From: JBBDST01 sp040904765 | GTDB lineage: Bacteria; Actinomycetota; Nitriliruptoria; Nitriliruptorales; Nitriliruptoraceae | Direction: 5' to 3' | DNA: 19,658 bases | Assembly: GCA_040904765.1 (NCBI GenBank) | Contig: JBBDST010000052.1 | Coordinates: 1-19,658, forward strand | Part shown: positions 1 through 6,754 of the stretch, piece after piece | How positions within the stretch are numbered: the first letter of the stretch is position 1 | Layout of the letters: each line of letters opens with the position of its first letter | The notes under the pieces: model-generated | What the model was told of the DNA's origin: nothing | The model's database searches: none | Seen by the model: the letters and a program-made list of their open reading frames with translations, nothing else | Position numbers and translations under genes: made by a program

Positions 1-488
1 TGGTTGGTGGTGGCGACTCTGCCATGGAAGAAGCAACGTTCCTCACCAAATTTGCCAGCAAAGTGACGCTCCTGCACCGGCGTGACGAATTCCGTGCGTC
101 CGCCATCATGGTTGACCGTGCCCGAGCCAACCCAAAAATTGAGTTTGTCACCAACGTCGCCATCGATTCGATCAACGGCGCGAACGGGTTGATGAGTAGC
201 GTCACCATCACCGACGTAAACACCAACGAAACCCGCCAAATCGCCGCAGACGGCCTATTCTTGGCAATTGGCCACATCCCAAACACATGGCTCTTTAAGG
301 ACGTGCTCACCTGTGACGACGAGGGCTACCTCATCGTTGACGAACCGTCCACCCGCACAAACATCGGTGGTGTGTTTGCGTGCGGAGACGTGATTGACCA
401 CACCTACCGGCAGGCGATCACCGCCGCTGGTACGGGTTGCCGTGCCGCAATCGATGCGGAACGCTGGCTTTCTGACCAAGACGACTAA
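1..488 (+). CDS. trxB: Thioredoxin reductase, C-terminal part (5' end outside window)
   Basis: This flavoenzyme passes electrons from NADPH to thioredoxin in the cytoplasm. The reading frame is open from the left edge and starts inside the NADPH-binding Rossmann motif, VGGGDSAMEEA (codons from position 3). The second NADPH-contact motif HRRDEFRAS follows. The C-terminal FAD-binding signature GVFACGDV, with YRQAITAAGTGCRAA after it, is intact. The N-terminal FAD domain and the redox CxxC lie upstream and cannot be checked. The stop codon at 486-488 is followed 35 nt later by trxA, so the two are very likely co-transcribed, as in mycobacteria where trxB2, trxC and cwlM are consecutive. I am confident of the family because both dinucleotide motifs and the C-terminal signature agree. 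Confidence 0.96.
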   Translation, partial: VGGGDSAMEEATFLTKFASKVTLLHRRDEFRASAIMVDRARANPKIEFVTNVAIDSINGANGLMSSVTITDVNTNETRQIAADGLFLAIGHIPNTWLFKDVLTCDDEGYLIVDEPSTRTNIGGVFACGDVIDHTYRQAITAAGTGCRAAIDAERWLSDQDD

Positions 489-523
489 CTCATCCGCCAA
501 AAAAGGCATGAACGGAGCGCACC

Positions 524-847
524 ATGGGAGCACAAGCAGTCAGTGACAACGACTTTGCAACCGAAGTACTCGAATCATCACTTCCGGTGCTGGTCGATTT
601 CTGGGCGGAATGGTGCGGGCCATGCCGCATGGTCGCCCCAATCGTCGAAGAAATCGGTGCCGAAAACGCCGACAAACTCAAAGTTGTAAAACTCAACGTT
701 GACGAAAACCCGGGCACCGCACGCGACTACGGGATCATGTCGATCCCGACCCTGCTCGTGTTTCGCGGCGGCACCGCTGAAAAGCGCATCGTCGGCGCGA
801 AAGGCAAAGCACAACTGCTCGCCGACCTTGCGGACTTCATCGGTTAA
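524..847 (+). CDS. trxA: Thioredoxin
   Basis: Small cytoplasmic disulfide reductase, 107 residues, the usual thioredoxin length. The active site WCGPC is present with cysteines 31 and 34. The conserved buried Asp25 lies in VDFWAEWC, and the cis-proline is Pro75 in SIPTLLVF. The start ATG at 524 has a GGAG ribosome-binding site at 514-517 with 6 nt spacing, which argues against the in-frame-looking ATG at 508. The gene follows its reductase directly and precedes the cwlM-like gene by 47 nt. The three probably form one operon linking thiol redox with cell-wall control. Nothing in the protein departs from the family. Confidence 0.97.
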   Translation: MGAQAVSDNDFATEVLESSLPVLVDFWAEWCGPCRMVAPIVEEIGAENADKLKVVKLNVDENPGTARDYGIMSIPTLLVFRGGTAEKRIVGAKGKAQLLADLADFIG

Positions 848-894
848 GTGATGCCTGCGCGTACGACACGCAAACCCACGCGCGGCGCAACACA

Positions 895-1971
895 GTGAAA
901 CTGATTCGTCTTGGAGCAACCGGCGACGACGTTACCGATATTCAACGTCGTCTCGCAGCCCTGGGGTTTCGTTCTGCTGTGCCCGGCGTGTTCGATGCCA
1001 GCACCAAAGCGGCCGTACGCGCCTTTCAACAACAACGCGGCTTAACGACTGATGGCATCGTCGGGGATGAGACATGGGACGCGCTCGTCGCCGCCTCCTT
1101 TCGGCTCGGTGACCGGATGCTGTATCTCACGCGCGAGGTTCACTCTGGCGATGATGTCCGTGAACTGCAGCGCCGCTTAAACCGGCTGGGGTTTGAATGT
1201 GGACATGACGACGGCACTTACGGTGAGTTAACGGCTGAAGCGGTGCGTGAATTTCAGTTAAACGCCGGCCTTGACGTTGACGGCATCGCAGGCCCAGAAA
1301 CCGTGGATGTGCTGCTTCGGCTTCATCGGGCCCACCAGGCATCATCGGCAGCGGTGATTGGCGAACGTGCGGCGCTGCGCCGGCCGCACCGAACATCGGT
1401 TACTGGTGCGATGATTTTCCTCGACCCGTTCGGCGATACAGACCGTCCCGGGCATGCTTTTGCGGACAGCACACGCGAACATGAACTGACCTGGCAGATC
1501 TGTGCGCTGCTGGACGGACGGCTCACGGCCCGTGGCGCACACGTGCGTTTAAGTCGTGGTCCACACAACACGATGTCCAGCGAAGCACGGGCGGCGTACG
1601 CCAACGCCGAACAGACCGATGCAGTGTTGAGTGTCCAAATGAATGCTGCCCCATCAGCTGCCGCGAAGGGAGCGTCGGCACGATTTTTTGGGACCGACGC
1701 ACAGATCTCTGAACGCGGACAACAACTTGCCAACCTCTGTCTTGATGCAGTCGTTGCAGCGACCGGCACGCCTCACTGTCGCGCACATCCGTCAACCACT
1801 ACGATGCTGCGGGCAACACGGGCACCAGCAGCGGTCATTGAACTTGGCTATCTCAGTCACCCCGAAGAAGGCCAAAAGTTAACCGAACCGGCCTATCAAC
1901 GTCTGCTTGCCGATGCGCTCGTAGCCGGCCTGATTGCGTTTCTGACTCGCAGTGCGCTGATCGAAGCGTGA
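895..1971 (+). CDS. cwlM: CwlM-like peptidoglycan amidase homologue, predicted non-catalytic
   Basis: The protein has 358 residues, with two peptidoglycan-binding type 1 repeats (about 5-65 and 82-142) and an N-acetylmuramoyl-L-alanine amidase type 3 fold (about 173-350). There is no signal peptide or membrane segment, so a cytoplasmic location is expected. In active family members the zinc is held by a histidine in DPGHGG, a glutamate and a histidine in S-[IV]-H-x-N. Here those stretches read DPFGD (177-181) and SVQMN (246-250), so both histidines are missing. The late glutamate survives (E316 in VIELGYLS). Mycobacterial CwlM, next to the thioredoxin genes in the same order, is a catalytically dead regulator that activates MurA after PknB phosphorylation of a C-terminal threonine. 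This protein ends about 8 residues after the domain and lacks such a tail. The GTG start at 895 is the only sensible one, with a weak ribosome-binding site. Family assignment is firm; the regulatory role is inferred. Confidence 0.88.
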   Translation: MKLIRLGATGDDVTDIQRRLAALGFRSAVPGVFDASTKAAVRAFQQQRGLTTDGIVGDETWDALVAASFRLGDRMLYLTREVHSGDDVRELQRRLNRLGFECGHDDGTYGELTAEAVREFQLNAGLDVDGIAGPETVDVLLRLHRAHQASSAAVIGERAALRRPHRTSVTGAMIFLDPFGDTDRPGHAFADSTREHELTWQICALLDGRLTARGAHVRLSRGPHNTMSSEARAAYANAEQTDAVLSVQMNAAPSAAAKGASARFFGTDAQISERGQQLANLCLDAVVAATGTPHCRAHPSTTTMLRATRAPAAVIELGYLSHPEEGQKLTEPAYQRLLADALVAGLIAFLTRSALIEA

Positions 1972-1984
1972 CTTTGCCGCGTCG

Positions 1985-2119
1985 TTAGCGTTCACGCCGT
2001 GGCGTGATCACTGCAATGACGGCACCAAGGATGATGCCAAGAAGCACACCGACAACAGCTCGGGCGGCGCCTTGAGGTCCAAGCACATGTTGTGGCGCGT
2101 CCTGGTTACTGTCTGCCAC
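1985..2119 (-). CDS. Small single-pass membrane protein, 44 residues, unknown function
   Basis: A short reading frame on the minus strand fills most of the gap between cwlM and the aminotransferase. It begins with GTG (2119-2117), preceded by GGGGGA with short spacing, and ends with TAA at 1987-1985. An in-frame stop lies just upstream, so it cannot be much longer. The first 20 residues are polar (MADSNQDAPQ...). One hydrophobic helix follows, about residues 21-39 (VVGVLLGIILGAVIAVIT), and then a basic end, PRRER. The basic end suggests N-out/C-in orientation by the positive-inside rule. A later GTG (residue 12) is an alternative start. It converges on cwlM with 13 nt between the stops and diverges from the aminotransferase gene. 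I do not recognise a family. The balance of polar head, clean helix and basic tail is why I think it is a real gene. Confidence 0.6.
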   Translation of the reverse strand: MADSNQDAPQHVLGPQGAARAVVGVLLGIILGAVIAVITPRRER

Positions 2120-2178
2120 ACGTCCCCCACTTTGGTCGTTTTACCGCCCGCCATAACGCTACGTGCGTACTTGATCGC

Positions 2179-2191
2179 TACGCTCAGCGTA
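2179..2191. promoter_or_regulatory. 13-bp inverted repeat in a divergent promoter region
   Basis: TACGCT-C-AGCGTA is a perfect inverted repeat with 6-bp arms and a 1-bp centre. It lies in the 124-bp gap between the small minus-strand gene and the aminotransferase gene, 53 bp before the latter's start codon. A weak -35-like TTGATC (2171-2176) abuts it. Its place and symmetry suit an operator for a dimeric regulator, but no regulator gene is next to it, so this remains a guess. Confidence 0.3.
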
Positions 2192-2243
2192 CCTGCACCT
2201 GCGATGTCACGGAGGTGGAGAGGTTTCACGCATCGGAGAACCT

Positions 2244-3506
2244 GTGCGGCTCGACACGGACCCTTATCTTGACCGATACGCAGAGCGCGTCCAGGGACTG
2301 AAAACCTCGGAGATCCGCGCGCTATTTTCGGTTGCGGCCCGACCGGAAGTCGTGTCATTCGCAGGCGGCATGCCCGCTACCGCACATCTTGACATGAAGG
2401 CAGTCGAAGCCGTCGCAGCAAAACTCATCCGCGACCATGGCCCAACCGCATTGCAGTACGGCGGCGGGCAAGGCCGCGTCGAACTGCGCGAACACTTAGT
2501 CAACGTCATGGCCGAAGAAGACATTCCTGGCCACGCCGACGACATTGTGGTGACAATCGGTGGCCAACAGGCGTTAGAACTTGTCGCCAAATGTTTTTTG
2601 AACAAAGGCGACCTTGTGCTCGCCGAAGGCCCCACTTATGTCGGGGGAATTGGGGCAATCAACTCGCACCAAGGCGAAATCCAGCACATCCCTATGGATG
2701 GCAACGGGATGCGCACCGACCTGCTCGAAGCTGAACTTGAACGGCTCAAAAAACTCGGCCGCGCCATCAAATACGTGTACACGATCCCAAACCATCAAAA
2801 TCCTGCAGGCGTCTCCCTGTCGCTTGAGCGCCGCCACCATCTGGCTGCCCTCGCCGAACAGTACGACCTGATGATTGTTGAAGATAACCCGTACGGTTTG
2901 CTCGACTTTGCTGATACCCGCCGAGTGTCGGTGAAATCGCTCATACCTGATCGGGTCATTTATGTCAGCACCCTGTCAAAGATTTTTGCACCCGGTGTAC
3001 GCACGGGCTGGATAGCTGCCCCCGCCCCAATTCGCGACAAACTGGTGCTGCTGCGTGAAGCGGCCGACCTGTGCCCGCCAAACCTCACCCAGATGCTGAT
3101 GGAAGCCTGGCTTGGCACTCAACCCTGGCAGCAGCAAGTCCGCCGGTTCACCAACCTCTATGAAGAACGCTCCAAAGTGATGCTTGCCTCACTTGCTCAG
3201 TACATGCCAAAAGATGTGACTTGGACTGTTCCAACCGGCGCGTTTTACATCTGGGTGACTGTGCCTGGCGGCATTGACACGTCCATGCTGCTCCCAAAAG
3301 CCGTGCAGCGGCGGGTCGCGTACGTGCCCGGGCGCGGATTCTATGCAGACGGCAGCGGAGAGAACTATCTACGATTGTCGTTCAGTTTCCCAGAAACCGA
3401 CCGGATCGCCGAAGGTGTAAGCCGGCTCGGTGAACTGTTGTACGACGAACGTGAACTTCGTGAAGCCGTATACAGACGTACTCCGCCCGCGAATGAATCG
3501 AGCTGA
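2244..3506 (+). CDS. Class I/II PLP-dependent aminotransferase (LysN/2-aminoadipate type)
   Basis: A fold-type I aminotransferase of 420 residues that should move an amino group between an amino acid and a 2-oxo acid in the cytoplasm. Visible landmarks, in order: the substrate-side SFAGGMP (38-44), QYGGGQG (71-77), the PLP-contacting NHQNPAG (183-189) and DNPYG (214-218), the PLP lysine K246 in STLSK, and R253 in GVRTGW. A carboxylate-binding arginine is expected in YLRLSFSFP near the C-terminus. The pattern matches the LysN/2-aminoadipate and MocR-domain group, but there is no GntR DNA-binding domain. The GTG start at 2244 has a GGAG site at 2235-2238. The ddl-like gene begins 2 nt after the stop, so translation is probably coupled. 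The real substrate cannot be read from the sequence; an aromatic or branched-chain amino acid or 2-aminoadipate are all possible. Confidence 0.9.
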   Translation: MRLDTDPYLDRYAERVQGLKTSEIRALFSVAARPEVVSFAGGMPATAHLDMKAVEAVAAKLIRDHGPTALQYGGGQGRVELREHLVNVMAEEDIPGHADDIVVTIGGQQALELVAKCFLNKGDLVLAEGPTYVGGIGAINSHQGEIQHIPMDGNGMRTDLLEAELERLKKLGRAIKYVYTIPNHQNPAGVSLSLERRHHLAALAEQYDLMIVEDNPYGLLDFADTRRVSVKSLIPDRVIYVSTLSKIFAPGVRTGWIAAPAPIRDKLVLLREAADLCPPNLTQMLMEAWLGTQPWQQQVRRFTNLYEERSKVMLASLAQYMPKDVTWTVPTGAFYIWVTVPGGIDTSMLLPKAVQRRVAYVPGRGFYADGSGENYLRLSFSFPETDRIAEGVSRLGELLYDERELREAVYRRTPPANESS

Positions 3507-3508
3507 TC

Positions 3509-4447
3509 GTGACGACACCCCCACGGATCGCGGTTTTGTGCGGTGGAACTTCCCTCGAACGTGAAGTAAGTATGCGTTCAGGCACCCGTGTCGCCAACAC
3601 GCTCACCGACTGCGGCTACGACATCACTCAACTCGACGTTGGTGGCGATTTAGTTGCAATCTTGCGTGACGGGGCGTTTGATGCCGCATTCATCGCACTG
3701 CACGGCGCTGCTGGTGAAGACGGAACCGTACAGTCACTGCTTGAACTGCTTGCACTTCCCTACACCGGTCCCGATGCGCTGGCTTCGACTTTGTCGTTCA
3801 ACAAACCAACCGCGCAGGGACTGTTTGCTCGCCACGGTATTCATGTCCCCCGGCATGTGTCGTTGAGCCAATTGGCGTTTCGTGAACTGGGTGCCAGCGC
3901 GGCACTTGACCACATTGTCGACACGCTTGGCGCCTCACTGGTCGTTAAACCGGCACGGGGCGGCTCAAGCATCGGGCTGACGCTTCTGGACAGTGCCGAT
4001 GGACTCCCTGCCGCCATTATGAGCGCGTTTAGTTGCGCCGACGCGGTACTAATCGAACAGCGCATCATGGGCACCGAAATTGCGATCACCGTGCTTGATG
4101 GAAACCCCCTACCGGCCATTGAGATCCGACCGAAACGTGGTGACTACGACTTCAGTGCCCGCTACACCGCCGGAGCAACCGAATTTCATGCCCCGGCACG
4201 CCTATCCGACGAAATCCAGCAGGCTTGTGCTGATGCTGCCTCACAGGCATACCGGGCAGTAGGGGCCCGACACATCTCACGTGTTGATGTGATTGTTGCT
4301 ACTGACGGCACACCGTTTGTAATTGAACTCGACACCTGCCCGGGCCTCACCCAAACTTCGCTTGCTCCGCTGGCTGCCGAAGCGGCCGGATTGTCCTTTA
4401 CCGACCTTTGCACCCAGCTTGTCTCTTTTGCGTTGCGCGATGCGTGA
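3509..4447 (+). CDS. ddl: D-alanine--D-alanine ligase (ATP-grasp)
   Basis: The protein has 312 residues, matching DdlB-type ligases, which join two D-alanines for the peptidoglycan stem peptide using ATP. The N-terminal GGTSLEREVS carries the substrate-binding glutamate (E17). LHGAAGEDG (64-72), the loop serines in GGSSIG (151-156) and Y219, typical of dipeptide rather than depsipeptide ligases, are present. Metal-binding candidates are D260, E273 and D275. Two positions differ from common family members: the lysine before Y219 is arginine (ARY), and the usual asparagine of E-x-N-T-x-P-G is aspartate (ELDTCPG, 273-279). Both changes are conservative, so activity is still likely. GTG 3509 starts 2 nt after the aminotransferase stop, and the 3' end overlaps the HAD gene by 8 nt. 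If this is the only Ddl in the genome it would be essential. Confidence 0.9.
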   Translation: MTTPPRIAVLCGGTSLEREVSMRSGTRVANTLTDCGYDITQLDVGGDLVAILRDGAFDAAFIALHGAAGEDGTVQSLLELLALPYTGPDALASTLSFNKPTAQGLFARHGIHVPRHVSLSQLAFRELGASAALDHIVDTLGASLVVKPARGGSSIGLTLLDSADGLPAAIMSAFSCADAVLIEQRIMGTEIAITVLDGNPLPAIEIRPKRGDYDFSARYTAGATEFHAPARLSDEIQQACADAASQAYRAVGARHISRVDVIVATDGTPFVIELDTCPGLTQTSLAPLAAEAAGLSFTDLCTQLVSFALRDA

Positions 4448-5138
4448 CCAAAATGAGACACCAGATGAAGAACCGCTGCCGGCAGCGCCGGACACGATCG
4501 TGTTTGACATTGGCGAGGTGCTGATTGATGAGACGCGTGTCTGGGCGGTATGGGCGCAGCTCATTGGCGTGTCGCCGTTGACGTTCGCTGCCGTATACGG
4601 CGCGGCGATCGTGCAAGGTGAGGATTATCCGGCTGTTTTTGACCATCTGGCGCCAAACATCCAGTTTGAGGCGTTTGCAGCGGCACATGACGCTGCCTAC
4701 GGTGGTTTCCGATCGGAAGATTTGTATCCGGACGTAATCGAGTGCCTCACTGAACTTGCTGCCGCAGGTTTTCGCGTGATAATCGCCGGGAACCAACCTG
4801 CGCAACGAAGCGCTGAACTGCGTGCATTGCAACTTGGCGTCGCCGACATTGTCACGTCAGAAGAATTTGGGGTGGAGAAACCTGACCCCGCGTTTTTTGC
4901 TGCGGTATGTCAGCGTGCCGGTGCTACTGACCCAAGCCGCCTGTTATATGTTGGCGACCGCGTTGATCGCGACGTCGTTCCTGCCGCAGCTTTTGGTATG
5001 GCAACCTGCTGGCTGCAACGTGGCCCCTATGGGCGCCTGCAGGAATGTCCTTCTACGATTACGCCCGACCTCACCCTAGAAGGGTTAGGCGAACTGACAA
5101 CCCTGCTGGTTGCATGGCGAGATGCAACCCGTGATTAG
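4440..5138 (+). CDS. HAD-superfamily hydrolase-like protein
   Basis: A haloacid-dehalogenase fold protein of 232 residues, starting at the ATG that overlaps the ddl stop by 8 nt. A start further upstream at 4323 would need a long overlap with ddl. Motif I is FDIGEVLID with D23 as the expected nucleophile. The second acid of DxD is glycine, as in the FDxGxV group that includes YihX-type sugar phosphatases. Motif II should have Ser or Thr but reads IIAGNQ (G117). Motif III lysine is K147 in GVEKPDP. Motif IV is GDRVDRD, with D173 and D177. The cap region (about 35-95) is helical, placing it in subfamily IA. Its operon partners suggest small-molecule or sugar-phosphate housekeeping, but the substrate is unknown and the motif II change leaves catalysis uncertain. 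The next gene, rpiA, follows within about 25 nt. Confidence 0.85.
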   Translation: MRDQNETPDEEPLPAAPDTIVFDIGEVLIDETRVWAVWAQLIGVSPLTFAAVYGAAIVQGEDYPAVFDHLAPNIQFEAFAAAHDAAYGGFRSEDLYPDVIECLTELAAAGFRVIIAGNQPAQRSAELRALQLGVADIVTSEEFGVEKPDPAFFAAVCQRAGATDPSRLLYVGDRVDRDVVPAAAFGMATCWLQRGPYGRLQECPSTITPDLTLEGLGELTTLLVAWRDATRD

Positions 5139-5161
5139 TGCCCTCACAAGGTGGTAAAGCC

Positions 5162-5833
5162 GTGAATCTGAAACGTCAGGCCGCTGAAGCCGCCTTAACG
5201 GCAATTACCCCTGGCATGCAACTGGGCTTGGGTACCGGATCGACGGTAGCTGAATTTTTGACTGTGCTTGCAGCAGCTGACCTTGGCGTATCGGGCGTGC
5301 CTACCTCTGAAGCGACCGCGACACGCTGCCGTGAACTCGGGATCCCCCTGTTGGAACCCCACGAGGTGGACCGTTTGGATCTCACCGTCGATGGGGCTGA
5401 CGAACTCGATCACGACCTGCGTGCAACCAAAGGTGGCGGCGGAGCGTTACTACGTGAAAAAGTCGTCGCGTCCATTTCTGAGCGCATGCTGGTGATCGCC
5501 ACCGTCGACAAACTTGTCGAGCGGTTGGCTGACACTTTCGCGTTACCGGTTGAAGTTGTGCCGTTTGCCCATACGGTCGTCACGCGACGGCTCGAACAGC
5601 TCGGTTTTCACGTGAAGGTGCGCACTGGCACGTCTGGCGAACCACTCCATACGGACAATCACAACATGGTGCTTGACGCCCGGTTTGCTGGCGGCATCAC
5701 CGACCCGGCCGGAGTGGACGTCGAGATTACAATGATTCCCGGCGTGGTCACTTCCGGGCTGTTTATTGACCTGGTCACAGAGGCATATCTAGCAGCACCT
5801 GATGGTTCAGTCACCCACCTGATAGCCACGTAG
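5162..5833 (+). CDS. rpiA: Ribose-5-phosphate isomerase A
   Basis: This enzyme interconverts ribose-5-phosphate and ribulose-5-phosphate in the pentose phosphate pathway. I chose GTG 5162 because AAGGTGG at 5148-5154 is well spaced from it, and the product, MNLKRQAAEAAL..., begins as RpiA proteins do. GTG 5138 would overlap the previous stop and add eight residues without family support. The 223-residue product has the phosphate-binding GLGTGST (22-28), the active-site DGADE (77-81) and KGGGGALLREK (90-100) with the catalytic glutamate E99. The C-terminal SGLFIDLVTEAYL is also typical. It is the last gene of the plus-strand operon, and its end overlaps the end of convergent parB by 27 bp. Confidence 0.96.
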   Translation: MNLKRQAAEAALTAITPGMQLGLGTGSTVAEFLTVLAAADLGVSGVPTSEATATRCRELGIPLLEPHEVDRLDLTVDGADELDHDLRATKGGGGALLREKVVASISERMLVIATVDKLVERLADTFALPVEVVPFAHTVVTRRLEQLGFHVKVRTGTSGEPLHTDNHNMVLDARFAGGITDPAGVDVEITMIPGVVTSGLFIDLVTEAYLAAPDGSVTHLIAT

Positions 5834-6754
5834 TTCCTCTGAGGCTGCACCAGACTGGCCTAGCCCTGCCGCGATGATGCCAACCAGCCGTTCAAGTTCA
5901 TTCACGCTGCCAAACATAAGCGTCAGCTGGCCTGATTTAGCGCCTATACGCACTTTTACACGGGTTTCTAACGCGATCGTTAAGTCTTCTTCGAGGTCTT
6001 TTAAGCCCGGAATCTCACGTTTGCCGCGCGGTGCTGGCGGCGACGTTGTCGGATCGGACATCAAGCGACGTACTTCCGCTTCAGTTTCACGTACCGATAG
6101 TTCTTCAGAGATGATGCGTTCAGCCAAGCTCTGCTGCACCACTTGGTCGGCCAGTGCCAGCAAAGCACGTGCGTGGCCTGCACTTAGCACCCCTGCGGCG
6201 AGGCGGCGTTGCACACTGTCTGGCAGTTTTAACAGGCGGATGGTGTTAGAGATCACTGCCCGTGAACGTCCAAGGCGGGAAGCGAGATCGTCGTGAGTCA
6301 ATCCAAACTCGGCAAGGAGTTGCTGGTAGGCGGCAGCTTCTTCGAGCGGATTTAGCTGGACCCGCTGTAGGTTTTCTACCAGCGCTTCGGTGAGAAGTTG
6401 TGCGTCTTCAGTCAGTCGCACAATCGCGGGTACAAACTGCAGTCCGGCGAGTTGTGCAGCACGAAAGCGTCGTTCTCCCGCCACGATTTCATATCGGTCG
6501 TTAGCGTGTGGGCGTACGATGATTGGCTGTAGGAAACCGACTGTCTGCAGCGAGTCAGCAAGCGAGGACAGTTCATCAGGGTCAAATACAGTGCGGGGTT
6601 GTCTGGGGTTGGCAACAATCACGTCTAGCGGTAGTTCTCGTAGCACCATCGTGGTGGAACTGGCATCTGCTTTACTTCGTGTCGCATCGCTTGGATCAGC
6701 ATCTGTAGGTAATAATGCCGCTAGACCACGACCAAGCCCAGTTTTTTTCGTCAT
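5807..6754 (-). CDS. parB: Chromosome-partitioning protein ParB (CTP-dependent clamp)
   Basis: ParB loads at parS, slides as a CTP-gated DNA clamp and works with ParA and SMC to segregate origins. The 315-residue protein has the N-terminal ParA-contact motif GLGRGLAALLP, the CTP-binding GERRFRAA (93-100), the second nucleotide motif ENLQRVQLNPLEEA (127-140), and a helix-turn-helix (about 152-172, LASRLGRSRAVISN). A C-terminal dimer region follows a Pro/Lys-rich linker near 235-250. Its ATG overlaps the parA stop as ATGA (6751-6754), so the two are translationally coupled. Two strong parS sites lie about 1.5 kb upstream at 8245-8260 and 8288-8303. No residue looks out of place. Confidence 0.97.
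   Translation of the reverse strand: MTKKTGLGRGLAALLPTDADPSDATRSKADASSTTMVLRELPLDVIVANPRQPRTVFDPDELSSLADSLQTVGFLQPIIVRPHANDRYEIVAGERRFRAAQLAGLQFVPAIVRLTEDAQLLTEALVENLQRVQLNPLEEAAAYQQLLAEFGLTHDDLASRLGRSRAVISNTIRLLKLPDSVQRRLAAGVLSAGHARALLALADQVVQQSLAERIISEELSVRETEAEVRRLMSDPTTSPPAPRGKREIPGLKDLEEDLTIALETRVKVRIGAKSGQLTLMFGSVNELERLVGIIAAGLGQSGAASEELRGYQVGD

Noticed and set aside
2008..2358. A 116-codon minus-strand open frame across the cwlM-aminotransferase gap.
   Set aside because: It runs into the aminotransferase coding region, has no domain pattern, and competes with the better-formed 44-codon frame in another phase of the same strand.
4323..4439. Extended HAD start at 4323.
   Set aside because: It would overlap ddl by 125 nt, and the extra residues are Arg/Pro-rich with no match to the family; ATG 4440 gives a standard short overlap.
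5604..5619. A parS-like GTTTTCACGTGAAGGT inside rpiA.
   Set aside because: It keeps the CACGTG core but matches the 16-bp site at only about 11 positions, inside well-conserved coding sequence; probably chance.
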